Shown: piece after piece, positions 17,577-25,548 of the stretch
Position numbering within the stretch: the first letter of the stretch is position 1
How the letters are laid out: each line of letters opens with the position of its first letter
Assembly (NCBI RefSeq): GCF_013204885.1
Contig: NZ_JABMKX010000008.1
Span: forward strand, 124,001-188,000
Direction: 5' to 3'
DNA length: 64,000 bases
Source: Paenibacillus tritici
Lineage (GTDB): Bacteria; Bacillota; Bacilli; Paenibacillales; Paenibacillaceae
Notes under the pieces: model-generated
Database searches by the model: none
Seen by the model: the letters and a program-made list of their open reading frames with translations, nothing else
Told to the model about the DNA's origin: nothing
Position numbers and translations under genes: made by a program

Positions 17577-18619
17577 GATTGATTTCCTCCAAGGTTTGTA
17601 ATGGGTGCAGAACAGGAGCTGCGGATAACCATGTCTGTTGGGACAATCGTTCTTTTGACGGTCTTGAGGTTGCCTGACAGCCGTTCAATCAACAGAGTTG
17701 CCGCTTCCCGCCCGAGCTGTTCGGCATGGAGGCGGACCCCCGTAAGCGGCGGCGTGAATTCGGGAGAGAAGATGGAGTCGTCACTGAAGGCGAATACGGA
17801 CAATTGGCCGGGAATACTGATGCCGAGCACCCCGGCTGCTTTGTAAACACCGAGCGCCATCGTATCGGTATCCGATATTATGGCTGTAATTGCCGGGTTA
17901 GCCCGGAGTTCCCTAAGCGTTGTCTTATAACCGAAATCAAAGGAAGAATTGTCCGGGTCAGGCTTATATAGGATGTTGTAGGAAGACTGTGAAAGTCCTG
18001 CTTGCATGACCGCAGCCAGAAACCCGCTGGCCCGGTCAACTGCAACTGTACGGTCTGCCGGCGCGTTCAGAAATAAGAAGTTCCGGTGCCCCAGCTCAAG
18101 CAAGTAGAGGGTAATCTGCTCGGTCATACTGACATTGTCATTGTCGACATAAGAAATATGGTTCTCGAACTCGGCGGAAGGCCTGCCAATCAGTACGAGG
18201 GGGATGTCCCCGGACAGCAGCCCGGTGATCCGCTCATCTCTAATTTCCGGGTTCAGCAGAATCTCCCCGTCGGCAGGACCTGTGACCCTATGCTCCAGCT
18301 GATTCTGATACGTATGGGATAGCGTGTTGACGAGCAGCCGGTAACCCTGCTCATAACAGACACTTAACACACCATTTAAAAGCGAGAGGTGAAACTGGCT
18401 GAACTTAAATTTCTCGCCTTGAATATTAAGGCCTACTATTCGGGTCGACTTGTTCGCAAGGCTTCTTGCCCAATAATTAGGCTTGTAATTAAGGTCTTGG
18501 GCTGCCGCCAGTACACGTTCTGTGACTTCCTTGCTGATCGGTCTTTTTTTACTGAACACACTTGATACCGTCCCTTTAGAAACGCCTGATGCTCTCGCCA
18601 CATCCTCAATGGTAGCCAT
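17573..18619 (-). CDS. LacI-family transcriptional regulator
   Basis: A 348-residue repressor. The N-terminal HTH (MATIEDVARASGVSKGTVSS) and hinge region (PNYWARSLANKST) are followed by a periplasmic-binding-like effector domain. The start at 18619 is supported by GTGAGG 9 nt upstream; a GTG 15 nt earlier is less likely. It is the first gene of the ABC/PHP operon, and an 18-bp perfect palindrome lies in its own promoter, which implies autoregulation. Confidence 0.93.
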   Translation of the reverse strand: MATIEDVARASGVSKGTVSSVFSKKRPISKEVTERVLAAAQDLNYKPNYWARSLANKSTRIVGLNIQGEKFKFSQFHLSLLNGVLSVCYEQGYRLLVNTLSHTYQNQLEHRVTGPADGEILLNPEIRDERITGLLSGDIPLVLIGRPSAEFENHISYVDNDNVSMTEQITLYLLELGHRNFLFLNAPADRTVAVDRASGFLAAVMQAGLSQSSYNILYKPDPDNSSFDFGYKTTLRELRANPAITAIISDTDTMALGVYKAAGVLGISIPGQLSVFAFSDDSIFSPEFTPPLTGVRLHAEQLGREAATLLIERLSGNLKTVKRTIVPTDMVIRSSCSAPITNLGGNQS

Positions 18620-18657
18620 AGAAAGAAACCTCACTTATCTCCTGCCCGTGCAGTCGG

Positions 18658-18700
18658 ATTATATAATCTTGTTCCCGCATTTCATTAAACCGGTTTAATG
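18658..18700 (-). promoter_or_regulatory. LacI-type operator and promoter of the ABC/PHP operon
   Basis: CATTAAACCGGTTTAATG (18683-18700) is a perfect palindrome with the central CG of LacI-family operators. It overlaps the -35 region of a promoter whose -10 is TATAAT (18658-18663). A weaker second site, ATTAAAGCGGTTTT, lies at 18784-18797 and could allow looping. Confidence 0.8.
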
Positions 18701-18866
18701 CTTGGACATCATTCGCCCCCTGTTCCTGGCCTTGTCTTGAGCCGGAATTCCCGTAGTGCTGCGGTATATCTTACAGGCTTTATATTAAAGCGGTTTTGTG
18801 CGACTGATATTATCGAAATGTTATTTTTGTGTAAGGGGGAAAGCGAGAAACAACGATTGAATATGG

Positions 18867-18908
18867 AAAGAGCGGAACCGGGGGCTATTGACCTGTGTTC
18901 CGCTCTTG
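18867..18908. other. Orphan hairpin between LacI and SMI1-like genes
   Basis: AAGAGCGGAAC and GTTCCGCTCTT form an 11-bp stem around an 18-nt loop, 40 nt upstream of the SMI1-like gene. There is no gene upstream that it could terminate and only a poor U-run, so it may be a leader structure or a relic. Confidence 0.45.
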
Positions 18909-18947
18909 TTATTATTATGGGATATCATACTTAATGGGGGAATTACT

Positions 18948-19391
18948 ATGAATGATGCGCTGATGGAACGCTTGCACCTTTTTTTAACGCGAGAGGATAA
19001 CCGGAGTCTGCTCGGCATACCGGCAACGGATGACCAGATCGAAGCGGCAGAGAAGGTGCTGGGTCTTTCACTGGATAGGGACTATGTCCGGTTCATTAAA
19101 AGCTTCGGCGGCGCTTATGCCGGGCTACCCGTATATGCCTTCAGCAACGCCTCCTCCATGGGACAGGAGCGCATCACTGAGTTAACGTTGTCCTTCCGCG
19201 AGGATTTCAAGGACACTCCTGCGGGAGCCATACTCGCACACAGCGTTGTATTCTCTATGGACGGCTCAGGCAATCCGATCCTGCTTGATCCCAAAGGGCG
19301 GGTGCTGCTCGGCGATCATGATACCGGAGAATACGAGGTTATCGCGGTGTCGTTCGCGGCGCTGATTGAAGAGAATTTTGCGGAGTGGTAA
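18948..19391 (+). CDS. SMI1/KNR4 (SUKH) family protein
   Basis: A 147-residue SUKH-domain protein (GIPATDDQIEAAEKVLGLSL, YVRFIKSFGGAYAGLPVY, and DGSGNPILLDPKGRVLLGDH). Many SUKH proteins are immunity factors for contact-dependent or secreted toxins. No toxin gene lies beside this one, so it is an orphan. The start at 18948 follows GGGGG at normal distance. The gene converges on the TetR gene. Confidence 0.85.
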   Translation: MNDALMERLHLFLTREDNRSLLGIPATDDQIEAAEKVLGLSLDRDYVRFIKSFGGAYAGLPVYAFSNASSMGQERITELTLSFREDFKDTPAGAILAHSVVFSMDGSGNPILLDPKGRVLLGDHDTGEYEVIAVSFAALIEENFAEW

Positions 19392-19402
19392 TAAACCCGA
19401 TG

Positions 19403-19984
19403 TTACCTTAACAAGGTAAGGATCTCCTTCACGGAATTATCCACAAAGCCCCGTTCAGGACGGGATTTCATGAATACAGTAAGTCCGATTAGCGAGATCA
19501 CCAGAGTCTGCGCCAGGCCTTTAACATGAATATCCCGGTCAAGCTCACCTGAGCGCACTCCCCGTTCAATCGTTTCCTGAAATATTACCGAGAGGTACAT
19601 CTGATGTTCTCTGGTTAAAATTTCAAATTTCTCATCATGCGGCGCCAGCTCCACCATTGAATTAATACAAAAGCAGCCCCAGTTGGGGCTTTTTGTATAT
19701 TCTTTAGCCACCAGATTTTCAAAAAAGGCACGGAACGCCTCTTTAACCGAAGCCTTTCCTTGCAGAGTGGAACGAATATGGGCTGCATGGGCACTCGTAT
19801 ATTTACGCAACGCCGCTTCAAATAGCCCCTTTTTATCTCCGAACGCAGAGTATAGGCTTGGACGCTGAATCCCCATTCTTGAGGTCAAGTCGCTTAAGGA
19901 GGCTGCTTCAAATCCCTTTTCCCAGAATAGCTGCATAGCTGCATCCAAGGCCTTGTCCACATCAAATTCGCGTTGCCGGGCCAC
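19403..19984 (-). CDS. TetR-family repressor
   Basis: A 193-residue regulator with an N-terminal HTH (ALDAAMQLFWEKGFEAASLSDLTSRMGIQRPSLYSAFGDK region, residues 9-47) and a helical ligand domain containing CFCINSMVEL. The GTG start at 19984 follows GAGGGGG and matches the family beginning (VARQREFD). It is divergent from an MFS exporter gene and most likely represses it. Confidence 0.92.
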   Translation of the reverse strand: MARQREFDVDKALDAAMQLFWEKGFEAASLSDLTSRMGIQRPSLYSAFGDKKGLFEAALRKYTSAHAAHIRSTLQGKASVKEAFRAFFENLVAKEYTKSPNWGCFCINSMVELAPHDEKFEILTREHQMYLSVIFQETIERGVRSGELDRDIHVKGLAQTLVISLIGLTVFMKSRPERGFVDNSVKEILTLLR

Positions 19985-20002
19985 AATAATTCCCCCTCTT
20001 TT

Positions 20003-20144
20003 CATATCGAACAGTATGTTATTAGTATTTTATTCTCTGAATTACATCCTGTCAAATGTGTGAAGTAGGCTAAAAATACAACTTGACATCTGACTTCTTG
20101 GCACTTTATATTAATCAGGACTATTATATACCGATCAGTATGTA
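20003..20144. promoter_or_regulatory. TetR operators and MFS promoter
   Basis: The 14-mer ATAYCGAWCAGTAT occurs twice, at about 20005-20018 and 20129-20142. One lies just before the TetR start and the other downstream of the MFS promoter (TTGACA 20083-20088, 18 nt, TATATT 20107-20112). This fits a shared repressor acting on both genes. Confidence 0.7.
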
Positions 20145-20188
20145 ATTTCACATATCTAACAAACCTAAATATAAGGAGGCGTTATCTT

Positions 20189-21409
20189 TTGGAACACATT
20201 GAACCTGCTCACAAGGAGCTGACCGCATCAGACACAACGGCTGCCCCCTTAATGTCCCGCAGAATTGCGCTCTTATTTGCGGTTGCTTGCGGAATGGCAG
20301 TGGCCAACATCTATTACGCGCAGCCCTTGCTGGACGCGATTGCACAAGAGTTCGGTATTACTCATTCATCCGTCGGCATTGTGATTACAATTACTCAGGT
20401 ATGCTATACTCTTGGACTGCTGCTATTAGTGCCCCTCGGCGATTTATTGAACAGACGCTGGCTGATCACCGGACAGATGCTATTATCTGTGTTGGCCTTG
20501 ATTGTGGTTGGCACTGCCCCCACCGGCATAGTGTTATTCATCGGGATAGCTGCGGTTGGACTACTCGCCGTGGTGACACAGACGCTGGTTGCCTTCGCGG
20601 CAACTCTGGCGGCCCCGGCCGAACGCGGGCGTACGGTCGGTGTGGTGACAAGTGGAATCGTCATTGGCATTCTGCTGGCGCGAACGTTCGCTGGCGTTTT
20701 AACCGATGTGGCCGGTTGGCGTTCTGTCTACCTGGTCTCCGCGGTGTTCACATTAATCATGGTCTGTGTACTGTTTAGGATACTGCCGCAGGATGAGTCT
20801 AAAAGAGAATCACTATCCTACCTGCAGCTGCTCCGCTCGCTGTTCACACTCTTTGCAGAGGAACGAATCCTGCGAATCCGTGCTGTGCTGGCCCTGATGA
20901 TTTTTACCGTGTTCAGTATATTCTGGACTTCCCTGGTGCTGCCTCTCAGCGCTCCGCCGCTGTCTCTCTCGCATACTGCGATTGGAGCGTTTGGCCTCGC
21001 CGGAGTTGCCGGAGCCTTAGCCGCAGCACGGGCAGGACGTCTTGCCGATCAGGGTTTAGGGCAGAGGACCACAGGTGTGGCCTTGATTCTGTTGCTTCTA
21101 TCCTGGCTGCCCATCCGGTATACGGAGCACTCGCTGATCGCATTAGTCGTTGGTATTGTCCTTCTTGACCTGGCGGTACAAGCCGTGCATGTCACCAACC
21201 AAAGCATGATCCTTAATGTACGCCCTGAGGCACGCAGCAGGCTTACTGCCGGCTACATGGTTTTCTATTCCATTGGCAGCGCCACGGGAGCAATTGCATC
21301 TACCACTATCTATGCTTACGCAGGCTGGAACGGAGTGTGCTTGTTGGGTGCAGCCGTTAGTGCTCTAGCTCTTATATTCTGGGTAATGACCCGTCGCGGT
21401 ATTTATTAA
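20189..21409 (+). CDS. MFS transporter, YnfM/AraJ-like efflux type
   Basis: A 406-residue 12-helix major facilitator. MANIYYAQPLL-like sequence near residue 38 and the loop PLGDLLNRRWLI after helix 2 are typical of drug or metabolite exporters. The start is TTG, supported by AAGGAGG 9 nt upstream. Expression is probably induced by a compound sensed by the divergent TetR protein. The last 38 nt overlap the 3' end of the converging gene. Confidence 0.9.
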   Translation: MEHIEPAHKELTASDTTAAPLMSRRIALLFAVACGMAVANIYYAQPLLDAIAQEFGITHSSVGIVITITQVCYTLGLLLLVPLGDLLNRRWLITGQMLLSVLALIVVGTAPTGIVLFIGIAAVGLLAVVTQTLVAFAATLAAPAERGRTVGVVTSGIVIGILLARTFAGVLTDVAGWRSVYLVSAVFTLIMVCVLFRILPQDESKRESLSYLQLLRSLFTLFAEERILRIRAVLALMIFTVFSIFWTSLVLPLSAPPLSLSHTAIGAFGLAGVAGALAAARAGRLADQGLGQRTTGVALILLLLSWLPIRYTEHSLIALVVGIVLLDLAVQAVHVTNQSMILNVRPEARSRLTAGYMVFYSIGSATGAIASTTIYAYAGWNGVCLLGAAVSALALIFWVMTRRGIY

Positions 21410-21929
21410 CCGGTTCATCGTTCCAGATATGCGCTTCGATATACCGTTCAGGGCCGTATTGGCCGTCATTGTTCCAGGTCTGCGGCAACCCGTACTTTTC
21501 AATGATGGTTAGAATCTCGTCATAGGTATATAGCGTATGCCTGTATTCTTTTCCGTCGTTCACCTTCGGGCTGAATGTCGGCATGGAGTCGCCGTATGTA
21601 AATGAAATCGTGTTTCGTTCAAATTCTTCAATGGGAATCTTTATACATGCGCTATGTTCAAACCAGGTGCTTAACCACGGACTGTGTTCAACTACCATAT
21701 AGTGCGGGGTTGGTCTTTTTACAAGACCCCCTTTTCTCTTGAATTCCGTCCGTATAATTTGTTCACAATGGCGCCGGTACTCCACATATGTATCCTGTCT
21801 TTGTGCGCTTTGGGAACCGGGCTTGGTCTGTTTAATCGTCTCCAGCACTGCTTGTGCCTGATCAATGGGCAAGTCGGATAAACTGACAAATGGCCCCACC
21901 GATTCATCAAAATAATGATATAGAAACAT
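21372..21929 (-). CDS. Hypothetical protein
   Basis: A 185-residue soluble protein that I do not recognise (MFLYHYFDESVGPFVSLSDL to HIWNDEPVNKYRDG). GGAGGGGG lies 8 nt before the ATG at 21929; another ATG is 3 nt earlier. It is rich in aromatic residues, with no membrane segment. It overlaps the MFS gene tail by 38 nt in convergent orientation, which is unusual and could cause transcriptional interference. Confidence 0.72.
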   Translation of the reverse strand: MFLYHYFDESVGPFVSLSDLPIDQAQAVLETIKQTKPGSQSAQRQDTYVEYRRHCEQIIRTEFKRKGGLVKRPTPHYMVVEHSPWLSTWFEHSACIKIPIEEFERNTISFTYGDSMPTFSPKVNDGKEYRHTLYTYDEILTIIEKYGLPQTWNNDGQYGPERYIEAHIWNDEPVNKYRDGSLPRI

Positions 21930-22016
21930 CATTTCCCCCTCCAGATATGAAAGAAGAAAGAAACGAAGCGCGGTGTCTTCATTTCTTTCTTCTCTGATTG
22001 TGTGAATTTTGCCCAA

Positions 22017-22136
22017 TTTAAACATGAAGCTTCGCCGTCATTGCGGGGAACATTGGAACTTCCGGCCGGTGACAAAGGCGGTCGCTACCGCTCCTACAGT
22101 TCCAAATTCCCCCTCCGCTTCTTTCGCTTTACGTTA
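22017..22136 (+). repeat. MITE-like element, internally deleted copy
   Basis: Matches the 213-bp element over its two ends of unique sequence (TTTAAACATGAAGCTTC and the part from GGTGACAAAGGCGG to the CCCCTCCGCTTCTTT region). It lacks about 60 bp of the middle and both terminal inverted repeats. It sits just upstream of the hypothetical gene. Confidence 0.7.
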
Positions 22137-22167
22137 TCAAGCTGCGTTCGAAGCGATCATTCAGGGA

Positions 22168-22352
22168 TAGTTGTATTCTGTGCAGTTAAAAACAGTGAAA
22201 AGGAAGGCTCGCCTCTTATAACTGTAGTCTGTACAACTAAATCTGCCCGAATAGGTGAAAACCAAGGTACAGATGCTTTTTAATTGTACGAAATACAGCT
22301 AAACAGATATTCGCCGGTACATCAGACAATTTAGGTGTACAGAGTACAATTA
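22168..22352. repeat. Array of four about 25-bp units, three direct and one inverted
   Basis: Units at 22168-22193, 22219-22245 and 22281-22308 on the plus strand and 22328-22352 on the minus strand share the consensus TTGTAYTCTGTACAACTAAA. Each unit is partly palindromic, and the inverted unit allows larger hairpins. It fills the gap between the deleted MITE-like copy and the FlxA-like gene; no gene is seen in 21930-22429. Confidence 0.6.
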
Positions 22353-22429
22353 AGCATACCATGTGCACCTTCATCGGGGCACGGCAAACCGGCTCATCAC
22401 CGGAAGCATCGCGCACCTTCGCTATTAAG

Positions 22430-22810
22430 CTATATCCACGCGTCGAAGTGGCCGTCAGCATCTACCGTCGCCGTCCGGGGATCGGTCAGGCCGATGCCCT
22501 TGAAGCCGCCCTTACTCTCCGCCTGCCAGGGCGGGGTATGGTCTTGGAGCGGGGGAGCGGGCACCAATGAAGCCGAGGCGGTACTCCCGCTTTTCTGTAC
22601 CAGGTGGGCCTCCAGCTGCCGTATTTGCCGCTGCAGCTGCTCCCGGCGATACGGAGTCTGCATCTCTCCGCCCTGCGCCGCATTCACCTTGTCCAGCTCC
22701 ATCAGCAGCCGGTTCCGCTGCTTCTCCAGAGAACTGACATCGCTCTGTGTACTGCCGTAAGCTTGAATAGCCTGTACCCCGCTGACTCCTGATACTGTCT
22801 GTGCCGCCAT
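22430..22810 (-). CDS. FlxA-like coiled-coil protein
   Basis: A 126-residue protein with a coiled coil at about 25-75 (SLEKQRNRLLMELDKVNAA, then REQLQRQIRQLEAHLVQ) resembling the FlxA-like family. A Pro/Gly-rich tail follows, ending in DADGHFDAWI. The N-terminus (MAAQTVSGVSGVQAIQAYG) is Ala/Gly-rich. CGGAGGG precedes the ATG. The function is unknown and it appears monocistronic. Confidence 0.7.
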   Translation of the reverse strand: MAAQTVSGVSGVQAIQAYGSTQSDVSSLEKQRNRLLMELDKVNAAQGGEMQTPYRREQLQRQIRQLEAHLVQKSGSTASASLVPAPPLQDHTPPWQAESKGGFKGIGLTDPRTATVDADGHFDAWI

Positions 22811-23004
22811 GATTGGTCCCTCCGTTTCCTTGGCTCCCGTTCCAAATTAAGCCAATTCCAAAGTTCTAATCATTTCTATTACCCATTCGGCCCGGCAATG
22901 ACAACAGTCAGAACCCATATTGAATAATAATCGTCGTATAGTCTCAGTCGGCCGTTTGTTCTGCCATACCAAAGACCTACCCGGAAAACAAAATTAGATC
23001 AGTT

Positions 23005-23775
23005 TTACAAATGTGATCCACCGGTCGCATCGATCATTTGTCCCGTTATCCACCGGCCGTCAGGTGACGCCGTGAAGGCGACAATGTCTGCGATATCTGA
23101 AGGCTCGCCGACCCGTCCAAGTGCCGACATCTCTACCGCAGACTTACGGCCATCGGGCGTGTGCAGCCACGACGAATTGACTTCAGTATCAATTATACCG
23201 GGCAAGACAGCGTTGACAGTAATACCCCGCGGACCCAGAAGCTGAGCCAGGTGTAGGGTGAATGTATTTAGTGCACCTTTGGTTAGGTTGTAGGCCATGA
23301 TATGCGGATAGGCAATTCGTGTCACTCCAGATGAGATATTGATAATGCGCCCTCCGTCTCTAAGACGTCCGATCGATTGCTGGACGAGGAAGAACGGCGC
23401 CTTGACGTTGACAGCGAACAGCCGATCAAAGTCCTCTTCACCCGTCTCTTCAAATGATGGGGATGTGCCGATACCGGCATTGTTAATTAAGATATCAAAA
23501 TGGTTAATGCCAGTTCTGCGGATAAGTTCCTCATCCAAACCCTGAAGAAGCCGATCGACCCCCTCCAGAGAATCCAACTCGGCACAAATGGCAAAAGCCG
23601 TACCTCCCGCTGCTTCGATCGTAGAAACCGTCTCTGCCGCCGCATCCTTCCGTGTACCATAATGTACAGCGACTAGAGCACCTTCAGCGGCGAGACGCAG
23701 CGCGATCGCTCTCCCTATCCCTCGGCTGGCTCCTGTAACGACTGCGATTCGACCTTCCAAACGCTTTAATTTCAT
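23005..23775 (-). CDS. Short-chain dehydrogenase/reductase, FabG-like
   Basis: A 256-residue NAD(P)-dependent oxidoreductase with a Rossmann fold. TGASRGIGRAIAL near residue 11 binds the cofactor, NNAG follows, and the catalytic Ser and the YxxxK motif (YNLTK) are present. The C-terminus is typical (ITGQMIDATGG). AAGGAG lies 9 nt before the ATG at 23775. Its promoter has the stretched spacing of MerR-activated genes, and the MerR gene is directly upstream. The substrate is unknown. Confidence 0.92.
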   Translation of the reverse strand: MKLKRLEGRIAVVTGASRGIGRAIALRLAAEGALVAVHYGTRKDAAAETVSTIEAAGGTAFAICAELDSLEGVDRLLQGLDEELIRRTGINHFDILINNAGIGTSPSFEETGEEDFDRLFAVNVKAPFFLVQQSIGRLRDGGRIINISSGVTRIAYPHIMAYNLTKGALNTFTLHLAQLLGPRGITVNAVLPGIIDTEVNSSWLHTPDGRKSAVEMSALGRVGEPSDIADIVAFTASPDGRWITGQMIDATGGSHL

Positions 23776-23806
23776 GTAGATCCACTCCTTATAATGGGTT
23801 GATCCC

Positions 23807-23838
23807 ATCATAAACCCTCCTCATAAGGGGAGAGTCAA
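23807..23838 (-). promoter_or_regulatory. MerR-type promoter of the SDR gene
   Basis: On the minus strand TTGACT (23833-23838) and TATGAT (23807-23812) are 20 nt apart rather than 17. The spacer holds the dyad CTCCCC-TTATGA-GGAGGG. This is the classical layout of a promoter that a MerR-family protein twists into an active shape. Confidence 0.75.
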
Positions 23839-23860
23839 GGAATGGACTCTACTCTATTCT

Positions 23861-24685
23861 TCAGACTCGTTCAACCGGCACGATCGCCTCTGCTAAACGT
23901 AGCTGACCATACATATCTTTGTCCGACGTCAGATAAATCTCCCGAACCGGTATCGTCTCAAGTGGCCGGTAACCCGTACCAGCAATCCAAGCCCGCAGCG
24001 TCTCGCTTGCCCTGCAATTATCCTTATACGGGTCACATTGATGCGTGTAAGAGGCTGCTTCCTTTATGCCAGGCATTTGGTGAATCTTCACCCTGCCGCT
24101 ATTAGGAAGCGATTTTGAGACAGGCATAGCGACCTCAATGTCCGAGGGGTCTTCATCGCGATCGCTCCTCCGATGCCAGACAATTGTCATCTCACCGTCC
24201 GGCTCTTCCCCATGTGAGCGGACATACTGCTTCAGTTCATCGAGCAACAGACACAGTTGGTTTTTGGGAAGAGTCTCGCGGACGTAAGCGACGAGAACCG
24301 GATCAACGCTACGCACCAAGAACGTTCCTTCCTCCGCAACCGCCTCATTCCGTTCAATCCGTACGAGTCGTTCATCGATCACCGTAATTTGTCGCTGAGC
24401 CTCTTGGATCTGGCGCTCCAGCTCCTTTCGTTTCTCAAGCAACGTGCGCTCCGCTTTAGTCAGAGAGTCGGTTCCGGTGAGCATCGGCCGTATCTTCTCA
24501 AGGGTTAAACCCTGCTCTTTGAAACCGGCGATACGACGGATCGTTAGCAGTTGCTCCGCAGTATAAAAACGGTATCCCGATTCTTCGTCCACATGAGCGG
24601 GCTTTAACAAGCTGAGTTCATCATAGTGGCGTAATGTCTTCACAGTCACGCCGCTCAGTTTCGCAAACGCCCCAATTTTGAACAT
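23861..24685 (-). CDS. MerR-family activator with GyrI-like ligand domain
   Basis: A 274-residue regulator of the BmrR/BltR type. The MerR HTH (MFKIGAFAKLSGVTVKTLRHYDE and YRFYTAEQL) is followed by a dimerising coiled coil (about 78-115) and a C-terminal effector-binding domain (from 120) that usually binds hydrophobic cations or drugs. It is transcribed in the same direction as, and just before, the SDR gene, whose promoter carries a MerR-type operator. Confidence 0.92.
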   Translation of the reverse strand: MFKIGAFAKLSGVTVKTLRHYDELSLLKPAHVDEESGYRFYTAEQLLTIRRIAGFKEQGLTLEKIRPMLTGTDSLTKAERTLLEKRKELERQIQEAQRQITVIDERLVRIERNEAVAEEGTFLVRSVDPVLVAYVRETLPKNQLCLLLDELKQYVRSHGEEPDGEMTIVWHRRSDRDEDPSDIEVAMPVSKSLPNSGRVKIHQMPGIKEAASYTHQCDPYKDNCRASETLRAWIAGTGYRPLETIPVREIYLTSDKDMYGQLRLAEAIVPVERV

Positions 24686-24739
24686 CCTAAATCCCCTTAT
24701 GTGAATTATTTTCCCAGTTGATTCTTATTTCTCCGAGCA

Positions 24740-25132
24740 TTATTTAGAAGCCATGTTCCACTTCATAAACAGATTAATATCCTCAATCGAATCGGTTATT
24801 CTCCAGCTATACTCGTGATTTTCTCTGAGTTCTCTAAGTACAACGGGTTTAACGATGTGTTTTTCCAGCTGTCCTTTGGTTCTCGCGATATACGCAAACC
24901 CCAAAACAGCATTGGCTCTAACGTCTGAAGATTCGTGGTTCGAAAGTTGAACGCAAACGTCTTGGGCAAATTTCCAATTGGGGTGATTCTCACCTACTGA
25001 TAGCGGAAGAATGAGAAGCTCCTCCAGTTGATTTCTATTTAGAACGTTCATAACTTCTTCAGACGAGAGGTTATCGAGTGGTTGGTATGTCCGTTTATTG
25101 TCCATGTACTCATCCTGTTCCTTAAGCTTCAT
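24740..25132 (-). CDS. HEAT-repeat-like hypothetical protein
   Basis: A 130-residue helical protein; the segment FAQDVCVQLSNHESSDVRANAVLGFAYIARTKG resembles a HEAT repeat. The ATG at 25132 overlaps the previous stop (TGATG), suggesting coupled translation. An alternative start at 25105 (MDNKRTYQ) cannot be excluded, as neither has a strong ribosome site. It may form a pair with the preceding unknown gene; similar pairs are often immunity-like (weak inference). Confidence 0.72.
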   Translation of the reverse strand: MKLKEQDEYMDNKRTYQPLDNLSSEEVMNVLNRNQLEELLILPLSVGENHPNWKFAQDVCVQLSNHESSDVRANAVLGFAYIARTKGQLEKHIVKPVVLRELRENHEYSWRITDSIEDINLFMKWNMASK

Positions 25133-25524
25133 CAATCAGGGAAAATGATTTCGCCGTCATCGCTGCTAACATTAAAAAATCCTACCTTATGCTCTACAGC
25201 CAAACTTCGCATTGTAGTATAGGCTTCCCCGGCTACAGAATAAGCGAAAGCCGCATAGATGACGTCGGTGCCCAGCGAGTAGTCGGTTAACCGGTTGTCC
25301 GTTCCGGCTTCCTCCATAGCTTCAAAAACTTCCTCATCCACATTCATATTGGGAAAATACTCCGATAGCTTACTGTACAGGCGCTGCAGCGGCTCGGAGC
25401 AGACCAACGGATTATTATATTCATGATCTTCCGACCACTGTACTTGCTGCTCGAACCAAGCCATAAACTCTTTCTTGTCCCTTGGTGCACTGGACGGCTC
25501 GAAAATCATCAGATCATAGCTCAT
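25132..25524 (-). CDS. Hypothetical protein (MSYDLMIFEPSSAPRDK type)
   Basis: A 130-residue acidic soluble protein with no known motif. The beginning MSYDLMIFEP and the segment NNPLVCSEPLQRLYSKLSEYFP are typical of a widespread uncharacterised family that I recall mainly beside immunity-like genes. AGGAGG lies a few nt before the ATG. It is translationally coupled to the HEAT-like gene. Confidence 0.75.
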   Translation of the reverse strand: MSYDLMIFEPSSAPRDKKEFMAWFEQQVQWSEDHEYNNPLVCSEPLQRLYSKLSEYFPNMNVDEEVFEAMEEAGTDNRLTDYSLGTDVIYAAFAYSVAGEAYTTMRSLAVEHKVGFFNVSSDDGEIIFPD

Positions 25525-25548
25525 ATGAAGTCCTCCTAAGTCGATTAG

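Noticed and set aside
18867..18908. Hairpin as a true terminator
   Set aside because: No gene upstream on either strand ends there and the U-run is poor, so only a structural feature is reported.
18948..19391. SUKH protein as part of a polymorphic toxin locus
   Set aside because: No toxin or secretion gene is adjacent; it is a lone gene between LacI and TetR units.
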